Below, in pieces: positions 24,078 to 32,400 of a stretch of DNA of 41,909 nucleotides. Each line of letters begins with the position of its first letter. Within the stretch, counting starts at the first letter, position 1. The stretch is from Silvanigrellales bacterium. Its GTDB lineage: Bacteria > Bdellovibrionota_B > Oligoflexia > Silvanigrellales > Silvanigrellaceae. The translations under genes and the position numbers were made by a program. The stretch lies in the NCBI GenBank assembly GCA_020247005.1, contig JADCJN010000043.1, positions 1-41,909 on the forward strand. The letters run 5' to 3'. Under the pieces are notes generated by a model. It had not been told where the DNA came from. It made no database searches and saw only the letters and a program-made list of their open reading frames with translations.

Positions 24078-24814
24078 TGGCAGCGCTTGGCGTCGGCATC
24101 ACGGTCGTGCTTTCTCTTTGGGGCATGTTTGCATTTCGGTCGAGACAAAAATTTTTCTACATCGTCCTGTTTCTTCCGCTCGCTTGGATTCTTTTGCTTG
24201 GGCACACAAGAGTGCTCGGCCCCTGGCTTAAACGCCGAAAAGAACGCTCTCTGTTTTTGGCGGAACTGCGGATGCTCATCGATCATCTCAGTGCCGCGAC
24301 GTCTGTGGGGCTTCACTTGCACCAATCTTTCCCAAGAGACGCGGAAACCTATCTGTCTTTGACGCTGCGAAACACCTTTGCAGCTCTCGAACGTTCGCGA
24401 ATTCTAGGAGAAGACACCAATGCTCTGATGGAAAAAGAAGGGCGTCTTCTTCTTTTGGGAAAAGGAGAAGAGCGTTACGCAGGTTTGCTGTTCGCGAGCC
24501 TCGCAGTGTCGGAACGCATGGGTGCAAATACAAGCAAACTTCTGCAGGCACTGCGAGTCCGACTCGATGCTCGGCATGCTCTCTTGCGCAAGGTTCGAAT
24601 CGACACCGCACAAGCGCGCTTTCAAGGGGTTGTTCTTTGTCTGGCCCCCTTTCTTTTGGGGGGAGGATACGCCTTTATTTTTCCGAGGCGCTTTGCCTTC
24701 TTTCTCGATACGCCCATTGGAAATGGACTTCTGGCGGTCATCTTAGCTCTGACGCTCCTAGGGGGCGCCGTGACGTGGCGTCTCGTTTCCCGTTGGACGG
24801 AGACCATTGCATGA
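24074..24814 (+). CDS. tadB: Tad pilus platform protein TadB
   Basis: Inner-membrane platform protein of the GspF/T2SSF family, 246 aa. It has two N-terminal helices (about 4-22 and 28-46), a cytoplasmic domain with ELRMLIDHLSAATSVGLHLHQSF and YAGLLFASLAVSERMGANTSKLLQALR, and two C-terminal helices. It is somewhat shorter than the usual 300 or more aa. It works with TadA and TadC to pass rotation or pushing force to the pilus. Overlaps of four bases on both sides point to translational coupling. Confidence 0.85.
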   Translation: MMAALGVGITVVLSLWGMFAFRSRQKFFYIVLFLPLAWILLLGHTRVLGPWLKRRKERSLFLAELRMLIDHLSAATSVGLHLHQSFPRDAETYLSLTLRNTFAALERSRILGEDTNALMEKEGRLLLLGKGEERYAGLLFASLAVSERMGANTSKLLQALRVRLDARHALLRKVRIDTAQARFQGVVLCLAPFLLGGGYAFIFPRRFAFFLDTPIGNGLLAVILALTLLGGAVTWRLVSRWTETIA

Positions 24815-25470
24815 ACCTGCTGGAATGGACAGGTGACATTTTGCTCGTCTCAATGCCCCCTATGTTGGGTTACTTCGCACTTGTCCTGAGCGATAGGAGC
24901 CGAGCGAAGTGGCATCGCAATGGTCTTTCATTGGTCTCGTTTTCTCTGAGAGTTGCAACCCAGTGGAGCCTTTTCAGTCGGCCATTGACGAGGCTCGCAC
25001 CTTCAAAAACAGGGGCTCGGGACGTTTGGAACTGCGCTGAGTGGCTCGACACTGCATCAACAGCGTTGGAAGCGGGTCTGGGGCTCCTTCAGGCCTATCG
25101 CTTGGCAACCTCATTGCTTGCTCCCTCAGAGGTGCGATTCGATTTCGCCCGCGCGGAAGAGGCGTTTCTGCTGGGCTCCAGCTTCTCGGCATCACTGACT
25201 TTTGCTTGCGAGAATGCACGCACCGACCCGGCAAAACGGACCCTTGTTGCGTTGCAGAGATCTCAATCCCTCGGGAGCCAAGCGTCGGAATCGCTCGTCG
25301 ACATCCGCGACAGCTTGCAGTCCGATCTCGCAGCTCTGCATCAGGAGCGTGTCGCGCGTTTGCCCGTTCAAATGTTGTTTCCTCTTGCTGCATTTGTTTT
25401 GCCCGCGCTTCTCTTGCTTGTCTGCGCTCCCTTGGTGGCGGAGTTTGCGTCGCTGTTGCTCAACCCGTAG
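24811..25470 (+). CDS. tadC: Tad pilus platform protein TadC-like
   Basis: A 219-aa relative of TadC, second platform protein, again GspF/T2SSF-like. The start at 24811 overlaps the tadB stop; the open frame continues upstream inside tadB. An N-terminal helix (ILLVSMPPMLGYFALVLS), a cytoplasmic domain with WLDTASTALEAGLGLLQAYRLA, and a C-terminal helix pair (MLFPLAAFVLPALLLLVCAPLVAEF) are visible. It is short for TadC (normally 290-330 aa) and the sequence is divergent, so the name rests partly on gene order. It is the last gene of the plus-strand Tad operon. Confidence 0.75.
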   Translation: MNLLEWTGDILLVSMPPMLGYFALVLSDRSRAKWHRNGLSLVSFSLRVATQWSLFSRPLTRLAPSKTGARDVWNCAEWLDTASTALEAGLGLLQAYRLATSLLAPSEVRFDFARAEEAFLLGSSFSASLTFACENARTDPAKRTLVALQRSQSLGSQASESLVDIRDSLQSDLAALHQERVARLPVQMLFPLAAFVLPALLLLVCAPLVAEFASLLLNP

Positions 25471-25575
25471 CGAGCGGAAATTGTTTCCTGGCGGAGTTGA
25501 TTTCCTGACGTCAATCCTGGCTGCCGTTTGCCGATACGCCTCACACGAAGACCGCGGACAGTAAGGGTGGCGCGC

Positions 25576-27111
25576 ATGAAGACCTCGAAACTCAGGAAAT
25601 CAACATTCGCCTTTCTTCCCGTTGCGGTCGCCGTCTTCGTGGCTTGTGATGCCACGAGCTTTCGGGGCTCGACATCTCGCGAGCCCCGACAAACAAAAGA
25701 GGGTGAAAGAGAGGGCGATAAAGTTGGCGATAAAAGCCCCAACGAGCTCGATGCTGGTCGAAACGGCACTGAGGTGGGCACGCCGAACGCCGATTCCCCA
25801 GGCCGCACTCCTGGAGGCGAAGAGTTTCCGAATGGAGGCGCCAACACGGGAGGCGGTGGCGGAGGCCTCGGCCAAGGGGGCGGTCGCATTTCGAACCTTC
25901 CTGGACAAGGAGGAGGTTCGGGAGGAGGCGTTGCACAAGGGCGCTCGCCAGCTGACCCCAGCCAAGCCGGCCAAGGCCAAGGGCAGGGGGGTGGCGGTGT
26001 CATTGGAGCAGGAGGGCAGAGCACGGGGGGAGGCAGCGGAGGAGCTGTTGTGACCGGCAAGAACTCACCTCGAACCGTGAACCGGAACCCTTCCGCAGAG
26101 CCCTTTCCATCGAATCGGCCCAACCCCGGGACCATTGGTGGGGGGACAGGCGGGGGAAGTGGCGGAGGCAGTGGGGGTGGACTTGCTGGCGCGGATCCTC
26201 GCATCCCAGGCTCGGAGCCATTCCCCGGCGGGACAGACAGCTCTCACGGTGGCGGTGGAAATGGGCAGGGTGATGGCGATGGGAATGGGAAACTTCCAGG
26301 AGGAAGTCCAACCCCTGGTACGACAGTCACGCCCCTTGCGACAACCACGCCCGGCGTGGGAACACCCGGGGAAGGTGGCGGTGACAATGGCGGAGAAGGC
26401 GGAGACACCTATCCAGGTCAGAACCCGCCTATTGTGAGAAAGCCGAATCCTGAACCTTTTCCACCCGTCGTTACGCCAGAGCCCAAGCCAACGCCTCCGC
26501 CGGGCAAAGTTCTTCTCGAACTCAAAGTCGTTCAGCTCAACTACGAGTCCTGGTGGCAAAATTGCCTCGATGTTACAGTAGGATCTGATCAAAAGCGGAT
26601 AGCCTGCAACAAGTGGACTTCAGGGTTCGGCACGACTCGTTATTTTTTTGCAGACATGCCACCGGCGTGCAACGCCGTGAAAGTGTCCGTGAGCACATTC
26701 AAAAACCAGGGAACAAACTGCAACACTCGACTCAAACAGGGTCTGCCTTGCAATGGTCCCTATGCGTCCACTCCCGACTGGACGCGCTCGCCTTCGCGAA
26801 GTGCCGACAGGCCCTTCTTCTTTGGGTATGATTTCAAAACGATTCTTTCGCGCGATCCTCTCATTAAATTTCCGTTCGACTACGTTGGGCTGAAAAGCGA
26901 AATGGAAAACTATCGGGACGGTGGTGCGAACCGTTGGCTGCGGATTTTCTTTGAAGACCAACCCAAAGCGAATTTGGATGCGGTGCGCGCCGATCCGTCG
27001 ATTTGGCATGAAAGAGGAATCGACTTCAACGACTACATTTTCGACGTTAAAGGCGAAAATGTGCTTTTTTATGTCGAGGGATCTGGCCCTCAGGGGTGTG
27101 GCGGGCAATGA
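25576..27111 (+). CDS. Gly-rich lipoprotein with C-terminal domain, paralogue of next gene
   Basis: A 511-aa lipoprotein. The start at 25576 gives a signal peptide with lipobox VFVAC, Cys24 followed by Asp. In enterics Asp at +2 retains lipoproteins in the inner membrane; whether that rule holds here is unknown. Residues about 70-290 are low complexity: runs of GGG, GGS and GQG with three EPFP motifs. The C-terminal 200 residues form a domain with ESWWQNCLDVTVG, RIFFEDQP and GIDFNDYIFDVKGENV, also found in the next gene. The DFND pattern resembles DUF4114/LruC-type domains, which may bind calcium. Gly-rich composition and repeats suggest an extended or matrix-like region. Function unknown. 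Confidence 0.75.
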   Translation: MKTSKLRKSTFAFLPVAVAVFVACDATSFRGSTSREPRQTKEGEREGDKVGDKSPNELDAGRNGTEVGTPNADSPGRTPGGEEFPNGGANTGGGGGGLGQGGGRISNLPGQGGGSGGGVAQGRSPADPSQAGQGQGQGGGGVIGAGGQSTGGGSGGAVVTGKNSPRTVNRNPSAEPFPSNRPNPGTIGGGTGGGSGGGSGGGLAGADPRIPGSEPFPGGTDSSHGGGGNGQGDGDGNGKLPGGSPTPGTTVTPLATTTPGVGTPGEGGGDNGGEGGDTYPGQNPPIVRKPNPEPFPPVVTPEPKPTPPPGKVLLELKVVQLNYESWWQNCLDVTVGSDQKRIACNKWTSGFGTTRYFFADMPPACNAVKVSVSTFKNQGTNCNTRLKQGLPCNGPYASTPDWTRSPSRSADRPFFFGYDFKTILSRDPLIKFPFDYVGLKSEMENYRDGGANRWLRIFFEDQPKANLDAVRADPSIWHERGIDFNDYIFDVKGENVLFYVEGSGPQGCGGQ

Positions 27112-27112
27112 A

Positions 27113-28027
27113 ATGAGGAATTTCTTATTGGCGACTGTTGTTTTCTTTGGCGGAGTGACGGCGTGTAAAGAAACAAGCTTCATGGGAAGAACGAAAACAG
27201 CGCCCTATATTCCCCCGCCCGTGCCGACGCCGACTCCCGTTTACCTTTCGCTCAATGTGCGAAAAATGCGTCCAGATGCCTGGTGGCGCACATGCATGTA
27301 CGTGACTTTAAACGGAGCAGAGAAAGCTGTTTGGAGTGGCTGCAGCAAAGGTGATGGCGCTACCGCGGCCGATGAAGTCATTCGCATTGAGGCAAACCCC
27401 AAAGCGTGCAACATCTTGCGCTTCTATATGAACGTCCACCAGAATCCAGTAGGAACAAAGTGCGAGAGCGGAAAGACGTGTGAAACGGAGGCGCAACCGA
27501 CCTGTCAACGGGTGAGTGCACGCGCCGCTGACCGAGATTTTTTCGTGTTCGTGGACGCTTTGCAATTAGACCCTAAAAGGTCAAGCCTTCCTTCGAAAGT
27601 GCGTCTCACGGACGTCGACGTCGTTGCGCGCAACCAGACGCTTTACGAAACCGCTGCGAAGAATCCGACGGGAGCCAAGTACTACAGAATGTTTTTCGAA
27701 GACCAATCGAATAGCAACCTCCGACGGTTCGAGAGTGAGTCGCGGGGGAAGGACTCGGCGGGACGGCTGAAAGTGGCAGACATGACCGGAATCGACTTCA
27801 ACGACTTCGTTTTTGACGTGGAATCGGAAAACGTCGCCGTGGCGATCGATGGTTTCATGCAAGACGGAAATGGAAGTTGGGCGAAGATTCCATGCGCGTT
27901 GCCGCCGCCGCCCGACTTCGTTCCCTATGTTGAAACCCCACAGGCTCCGGGATGCGAAGTCAGCAACCTTCAGGTGGGAAACAAGCCATCGGCCTCACCG
28001 GCAGTCGTAGGTTCTCCCGCGAAATAA
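27113..28027 (+). CDS. Lipoprotein, paralogue of the preceding C-terminal domain
   Basis: A 304-aa lipoprotein with a lipobox VTAC and Cys18 followed by Lys and Glu. The start at 27113 is one base past the preceding stop; the longer in-frame extension would overlap coding sequence. After a short PPPVPTPTPV linker it matches the C-terminal domain of the previous gene: DAWWRTCMYVTLNG, RMFFEDQSNSNL and GIDFNDFVFDVESENV. It ends with a Pro-rich region and Cys residues. The pair clearly arose by duplication; the first has gained, or the second lost, the Gly-rich linker. They are cotranscribed. Role unknown, with cell-surface or matrix binding as the most likely guess. Confidence 0.78.
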   Translation: MRNFLLATVVFFGGVTACKETSFMGRTKTAPYIPPPVPTPTPVYLSLNVRKMRPDAWWRTCMYVTLNGAEKAVWSGCSKGDGATAADEVIRIEANPKACNILRFYMNVHQNPVGTKCESGKTCETEAQPTCQRVSARAADRDFFVFVDALQLDPKRSSLPSKVRLTDVDVVARNQTLYETAAKNPTGAKYYRMFFEDQSNSNLRRFESESRGKDSAGRLKVADMTGIDFNDFVFDVESENVAVAIDGFMQDGNGSWAKIPCALPPPPDFVPYVETPQAPGCEVSNLQVGNKPSASPAVVGSPAK

Positions 28028-28059
28028 GAGAGGCGCTGTAGAGCCTAAGGAAAAGCAGG

Positions 28060-28959
28060 TTAAGAGGCGGGTTCCTTGGCTTTGTCGAGCATCGTTTTCC
28101 GAACGATGCTCGCAAGCCGTGCGCTGCGTTTGGTTGCGGTGACGACAGCACTGATGAGCATGGGACGGAGTCCATGCTTTTCCAGTTCGTGAATGGCGGT
28201 GATGGTTGTGCCGCCAGGGGTGGTGACTTGATCTCGCAACACGGCGGGGTGCGCTTTCGTCTCTTGCACCAGGGTGGCGGCTCCCAAAACGGTTTGAGCT
28301 GCGAGATCGAGAGCAAGCTGCCTGGGCATGCCCATTTTCACGCCACCGTCGGAGAGCGCTTCAATCACCATGTAAATGTAAGCAGGGCCGCTTCCCGAAA
28401 GCCCCGTGACGACGTCGAGAAGGTCTTCAGGAACGATCCAACTCTTGCCAACACAATCGAAAATGCCTTTCGCACGCAAGGCAAAGGAGGCGTCGGTCGA
28501 CTCGCTTGCGCACAACGCTGTGGCGGCACAGTCCACTGTGGCCGCAATGTTCGGCATGGCTCTGACAACCGGTGCGTCGTCGGCAAAAAGCTGATGAATG
28601 AGATCGGTGGGTGTGCCTGCGAGGATAGACACAACCAGAGGCTTTTCGACACTTCCCTTCGGCATGAGATGTGGGCGCCAGATTTTGGCGGTGTCGCTGA
28701 GATTCTGGGGTTTTGTGCAAAGAATAATGGTGTCTGAGCGGCCGAGTCTTGGTTCCTTCGCAAGAAGGGCGGCATTGGCTGGATGGAAAAAACGGGTGCG
28801 AGTCTCGGTTTCGTTTTCGTCCACCGGAAAGCGCTCACAGACAATGATGTTGGCTGCGCCTGAACGGCGCAGCCCGCGGACAAGAGCGCGTCCCATATTT
28901 CCATAGCCGATAACGACGATGCGCCCACTAGGAGTGTTGCAGGAGTCTGATTCAGCCAT
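28060..28959 (-). CDS. proC: Pyrroline-5-carboxylate reductase ProC
   Basis: Reduces 1-pyrroline-5-carboxylate to proline with NAD(P)H, the last step of proline synthesis, in the cytoplasm. The 299-aa protein has the N-terminal Rossmann motif VVIGYGNMGRALVRGL, then TIILCTKPQ, VVRAMPNIAA, and the C-terminal signature TGLSGSGPAYIYMVIEAL with TTPGGTTITAIHELE. Length is slightly above the usual 270. GAGGAAAG precedes the ATG. It is convergent with the lipoprotein pair. Confidence 0.96.
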   Translation of the reverse strand: MAESDSCNTPSGRIVVIGYGNMGRALVRGLRRSGAANIIVCERFPVDENETETRTRFFHPANAALLAKEPRLGRSDTIILCTKPQNLSDTAKIWRPHLMPKGSVEKPLVVSILAGTPTDLIHQLFADDAPVVRAMPNIAATVDCAATALCASESTDASFALRAKGIFDCVGKSWIVPEDLLDVVTGLSGSGPAYIYMVIEALSDGGVKMGMPRQLALDLAAQTVLGAATLVQETKAHPAVLRDQVTTPGGTTITAIHELEKHGLRPMLISAVVTATKRSARLASIVRKTMLDKAKEPAS

Positions 28960-29062
28960 TCGTCTTTCCTCACTGCTCGATTGATGCGCGGAACGGGTGG
29001 TGGGCAGACCCCGTGTTAATGGAGTTCAGGGTTTCGTCGAACGGCAGCGCCAGGGAAGCGCG

Positions 29063-29455
29063 TTACTTTGCCATGGAGCTCTTGTCTTCGTCAAAGGAAC
29101 TTGCGAAAGAGTAGCTGTTCACAGTACCATCTTTGTTGAATCTCACCGTGAGATCCTTCGTTCGAGTGGGGCGGAATACCGAGTAACGGTAGAAGCCATA
29201 CGTAAACGTGAGGAGGCCGGTGTCGTAGCCGACGCGGAAGGGCTGACCCACTTTGCTTTCAATTTCCTGGCGCGTCGTTTTGTCGCGTTGGATCCAAGTC
29301 ACTTCGCTTGTGAAGTCGTCACCGACGGTGAGGCATCCTTGAGAAACGAGGACCATGCTGGCGAGCGAGGTGATTGCAAGCATGCGGGGAAGCAAGCCCC
29401 CGGACGCGGGGCCAGGTTTTGAAAGCAAGTTCTGAAGGTCGTTCCAGTTCATCAT
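29063..29455 (-). CDS. SmpA/OmlA (BamE)-like lipoprotein
   Basis: A 130-aa lipoprotein: lipobox SQGC preceded by a helix, then a short domain with TTRQEIESKVGQPFRVGY and TYGFYRY, ending DLTVRFNKDGTVNSYSFASS. That resembles the small alpha/beta fold of BamE/SmpA/OmlA proteins, which support outer-membrane protein insertion. The start at 29455 has AGGAGG eight bases upstream; further upstream in-frame ATGs would add an unlikely leader. The lipid-anchored Cys is near residue 41, so the signal peptide is unusually long (it begins MMNWNDLQNLLSKPG). It is divergent from the beta-barrel operon to its right. Family assignment is tentative. Confidence 0.6.
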   Translation of the reverse strand: MMNWNDLQNLLSKPGPASGGLLPRMLAITSLASMVLVSQGCLTVGDDFTSEVTWIQRDKTTRQEIESKVGQPFRVGYDTGLLTFTYGFYRYSVFRPTRTKDLTVRFNKDGTVNSYSFASSFDEDKSSMAK

Positions 29456-29513
29456 CGGTCGCTCCTCCTGCAACGAGATATTGGGGTCGCTAGGCGTGGA
29501 AAGATTACTTGCC

Positions 29514-30455
29514 GTGACACATTCGCACAAGTTTGTTGAGAAGGGTGCCGAGACCGGTGGGAACTTGGCTTCGGCGCGCGCCGGGGCTTGGGCCTTGGCG
29601 CTCGTTGCTGCTGTCTTGCCTTTCTTTGGTCCTTTCGCATCGCGCGCCTTCGCGCAACGCGGAGGAGCCTACACGCTCGATGGCACGCCGCCGACCACGC
29701 CTGCGTCTGGTTTTCCAGGCATGTTTGATTCGAACGTTGCCGACAAGGGTTCGTTCGTTCTCGACATCCCCACCCTTTCGGCCGACTACGGACTCACCGA
29801 GAACGTGACGATTGGAACGAACGGCCTGTTTTTGGGACTTCTGGTAGCGGGTTTGCCTTCGGTCTACCTCAAGACACGCTACCGATTCCTCACGACGGAG
29901 TCGCTCGCGTCTTCGTTTACCGTCTATGGCGGTTACTCCACAAACAGAGTGGGAAGCGCGGCTGGAAAAACGACCTTCGATGGTTACCTCACTGGTGCAT
30001 CGAACAATACGACCTACTATTTCTCGGAACGTTCCTATTTGAACGCCTTCTTTTACTACTTGAAGCTCGGTTTGAATGCCCGTGCGGAAGAAAACTTGGA
30101 ATACCAGAACACATCCATCACCACGCTTCTTGCAGGCGCCTCGTATCAATACTGGGTTACGAAGTGGTTTGGTCCACAGGCGTTGGTGGCACTTTCGGCC
30201 TACAATAGCATCGTGCTCGACTCCTCAACGATTTCGGCGAGTGCCTCGCTCGGCAGGGGCGTCGGAGTGTCGGGATTCGCTTTTATTCGGGTGCTTGGGG
30301 AGTTTAGGCTGGGGCGTTGGCTTCTGAGTCCAGGCCTCATCTCTTTCTTGGGAATGGGAGGGCAATCGAGTTCTGGGGAGGACGGAAGTGACAGCGAAGA
30401 CGGTGGTTCAGGTTCTTCCTTGAGTCCTTGGATGAGCGCGACGGTGAAATGGTGA
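29514..30455 (+). CDS. Exported protein, probable outer-membrane beta-barrel
   Basis: About 313 aa from a GTG at 29514; a TTG at 29481 is also in frame and no ATG is available, so the start is uncertain. A signal peptide ends SRAFA-QRG. The mature protein alternates short hydrophobic and aromatic strands (for example GTNGLFLGLLVAGLPSVYLKT, YLNAFFYYLKLGL, ATVKW at the C-terminus), consistent with an outer-membrane beta barrel. A Ser/Asp/Gly-rich loop lies near the end. No named family recognised. It is the first gene of an operon with a metalloprotease lipoprotein and another barrel-like protein. Confidence 0.65.
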   Translation: MTHSHKFVEKGAETGGNLASARAGAWALALVAAVLPFFGPFASRAFAQRGGAYTLDGTPPTTPASGFPGMFDSNVADKGSFVLDIPTLSADYGLTENVTIGTNGLFLGLLVAGLPSVYLKTRYRFLTTESLASSFTVYGGYSTNRVGSAAGKTTFDGYLTGASNNTTYYFSERSYLNAFFYYLKLGLNARAEENLEYQNTSITTLLAGASYQYWVTKWFGPQALVALSAYNSIVLDSSTISASASLGRGVGVSGFAFIRVLGEFRLGRWLLSPGLISFLGMGGQSSSGEDGSDSEDGGSGSSLSPWMSATVKW

Positions 30456-31774
30456 TGAAAATGCAGATGACTCGTCGATTCGTTTCTTTAGCTTCTTTGT
30501 TTTTAGGTGTGTTTTTTGCTGGGTGCAACGACAAATCGCCATCGGCTCCCAAAGATGCCGCAGGCCATTACCGGGCGCAGGTGCTCGTGTTCGACTCAGC
30601 CTCCACGCAGTCGGATGAAGCGACCACGGCGTTCCAGGTGAAGGAAGTGGCCATTGAGTCTCTGCAGGACCTCGAGTCGCTTTCGGGCGCCTATTTCGAG
30701 ATCTTAGAGGGGGGGCAGCTTTTCATTCAAGACATTGCGGGCTCTCAAGTGCAATCGGACAAGTTTACGGGCGGTGGCAAACCGCGCTTGCGCTACACGA
30801 TGAAAGACGGCGTTATTGTTCCCCGCGACTACAACACCTTACTTCTTTTGTCCGCGTATTATCAGTTTGAAACCGTGTGGCGTTCTTTAAAAGGGGTGAC
30901 AGGCTTCACTCCTGAGGCTTTTCTGGCCTCCATGGGTAAGTTCCGGATTATGTTCGAGCCGAAAATCCGTATTGAAACCGATGACTCCACGCTCGACGCG
31001 ACCATTAAACTCAATGCTGCATTTGTGCCTGGCAAACAGCAATTCATTTTGTTCCAGAGGTCAAACCTCGAAAAAGTTCCTCTTGCCGCAAATCTCCAGG
31101 TTATTGCGCACGAGTTTGGACATGCACTCTTCGAGAAAACTTTTTTTGAAAACAAATTCTCCCGGTGCGAGGGGGAAGAAGAGGTTATTTTAAACCGCAC
31201 AGGTGTGAAGCGGTTCGCTCAGGAGTTTGCGATCACGGGCATCAACGAAGGCTTCGCCGATGTCATTTCCTGGGGGGTGACTGGAAGTACCGATATTTTG
31301 AGGTCTTCCATCGACTTGGGAGACTCTGCCGACGAGCGCAATTTTGCGTCGGAAAAGTTCACGTTCTCGAGTCTGGGCTCCAACGATGACGAAGTCTGTT
31401 CTGGCCGTTTTTACTGCATTGGAAGCCTCTTTGCCAGGTCGGTGCGAAGTGCGGCTCTTGGGCGTGGCGTGAACACGAAAGTTGCGGCTCAGCGGCAGGC
31501 CGTCACCACAGAAGTCGTGACGGCTGTTTCGAAGGTACAGGCGTCTCTTCGGACTTTTGACACGGGCTTGCTTCCCGCGCCGTCTGTCGACGTCGCCGGC
31601 TGCTCAACGCCTTCGAATATCGACTTGACCTACGATGGAAAAATCACGGGTGCCTTCCTCGCCGCGTTCCTGAAAAATGTCCCTCCTGCGAATCGGGCAT
31701 CGTATTGCACAGCATTCAAAAAGACTTTCGGCGCCGAAGGATTTCCGACCGCCGTACGGGGAGATTGTCCATGA
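30455..31774 (+). CDS. Lipoprotein zinc metalloprotease, HEFGH type
   Basis: A 439-aa lipoprotein from the ATG at 30455, which overlaps the previous stop; ATGs at 30449 and 30461 are alternatives. The signal peptide has lipobox FAGC with Cys24. A zinc-protease signature VIAHEFGHALFEK lies at about 216-228 (His219, Glu220, His223). A downstream NEGFADVISW supplies Glu265 as the likely third ligand, the arrangement seen in gluzincins. Other parts, including a cluster of Cys residues, are not recognised. It would act in the periplasm or at the outer membrane, perhaps with the two barrel-like neighbours. Substrate unknown. Confidence 0.78.
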   Translation: MKMQMTRRFVSLASLFLGVFFAGCNDKSPSAPKDAAGHYRAQVLVFDSASTQSDEATTAFQVKEVAIESLQDLESLSGAYFEILEGGQLFIQDIAGSQVQSDKFTGGGKPRLRYTMKDGVIVPRDYNTLLLLSAYYQFETVWRSLKGVTGFTPEAFLASMGKFRIMFEPKIRIETDDSTLDATIKLNAAFVPGKQQFILFQRSNLEKVPLAANLQVIAHEFGHALFEKTFFENKFSRCEGEEEVILNRTGVKRFAQEFAITGINEGFADVISWGVTGSTDILRSSIDLGDSADERNFASEKFTFSSLGSNDDEVCSGRFYCIGSLFARSVRSAALGRGVNTKVAAQRQAVTTEVVTAVSKVQASLRTFDTGLLPAPSVDVAGCSTPSNIDLTYDGKITGAFLAAFLKNVPPANRASYCTAFKKTFGAEGFPTAVRGDCP

Positions 31775-32397
31775 GCCGTTTCAGGCGCTCTTGCTCCTGC
31801 GTGGTCTCCACCGCTTCGCTTGCCTTAAGTGCATCGGCATTTTTTGGTGTCTTCTTCGCGGCTCCATCAGCTCATGCTGAGGGTTTCGAGGCGCATCTGG
31901 CTTCGGGTTTAGGGCTCGGATTTCAGAATCGAAATGAGTATGGAACCGGAAGTTTTTCGCGTTTCCATCCTGAGTTCGTAACCTATGGTTACTTGGGAGG
32001 TTTCCTTGGGCCTGTTTGGTTGCGCCCGGGCCTTCGTGTTGCCTACGCCTCCGAGCAGCCAGAAATGCCTCAAGGGTTGCGAGTGGAAGAGCGTGATCTT
32101 TCTTTCGGGGGTGAACTTGGCTTTGTTTACGACTGGTATGTTGTTCCAAGCTTGGCCCTTGGTGGCGGCGTCATTTCAAGGCAAGTGAAACTCGTCACGA
32201 AAGGTGTGATTTCTTCAAGCGAGAATGACATTTCAAAAAAGGAGACTCTTCCGTTCCTCCACTTGCAAGCGGGTGTTGGAATTCCTCTTTGGAAAGGATT
32301 TATGGTTGTGGAGCCGCTGTATCGGTATTCGTGGGTGGAGAGGGATGCGCGCATCACTTACACCTACGGTCTGGAAATGACGTTCCAGATTCTCTGA
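31771..32397 (+). CDS. Exported probable outer-membrane beta-barrel protein
   Basis: A 208-aa protein overlapping the metalloprotease stop by four bases (ATGA). A signal peptide ends APSAHA-EGF. The mature protein is made of alternating amphipathic strands (LASGLGLGFQNRNEY, WLRPGLRVAYAS, DLSFGGELGFVYDWYVV, YTYGLEMTFQIL) and ends in an aromatic/hydrophobic strand, matching small outer-membrane barrels such as the OmpW/OprF-N size class. No specific family recognised. Coupling to the protease suggests a shared surface role. Confidence 0.68.
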   Translation: MSRFRRSCSCVVSTASLALSASAFFGVFFAAPSAHAEGFEAHLASGLGLGFQNRNEYGTGSFSRFHPEFVTYGYLGGFLGPVWLRPGLRVAYASEQPEMPQGLRVEERDLSFGGELGFVYDWYVVPSLALGGGVISRQVKLVTKGVISSSENDISKKETLPFLHLQAGVGIPLWKGFMVVEPLYRYSWVERDARITYTYGLEMTFQIL

Positions 32398-32400
32398 GCG

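Noticed and set aside
25368-26204. 278-aa Pro-rich open frame on the minus strand
   Set aside because: The Pro-rich composition is simply the reverse reading of the glycine-rich lipoprotein repeats.
25830-26270. DNA repeats in the Gly-rich gene as a CRISPR array or satellite
   Set aside because: Repeats are codon-level (GGN) and in frame with the lipoprotein; spacing is irregular and there are no spacers.
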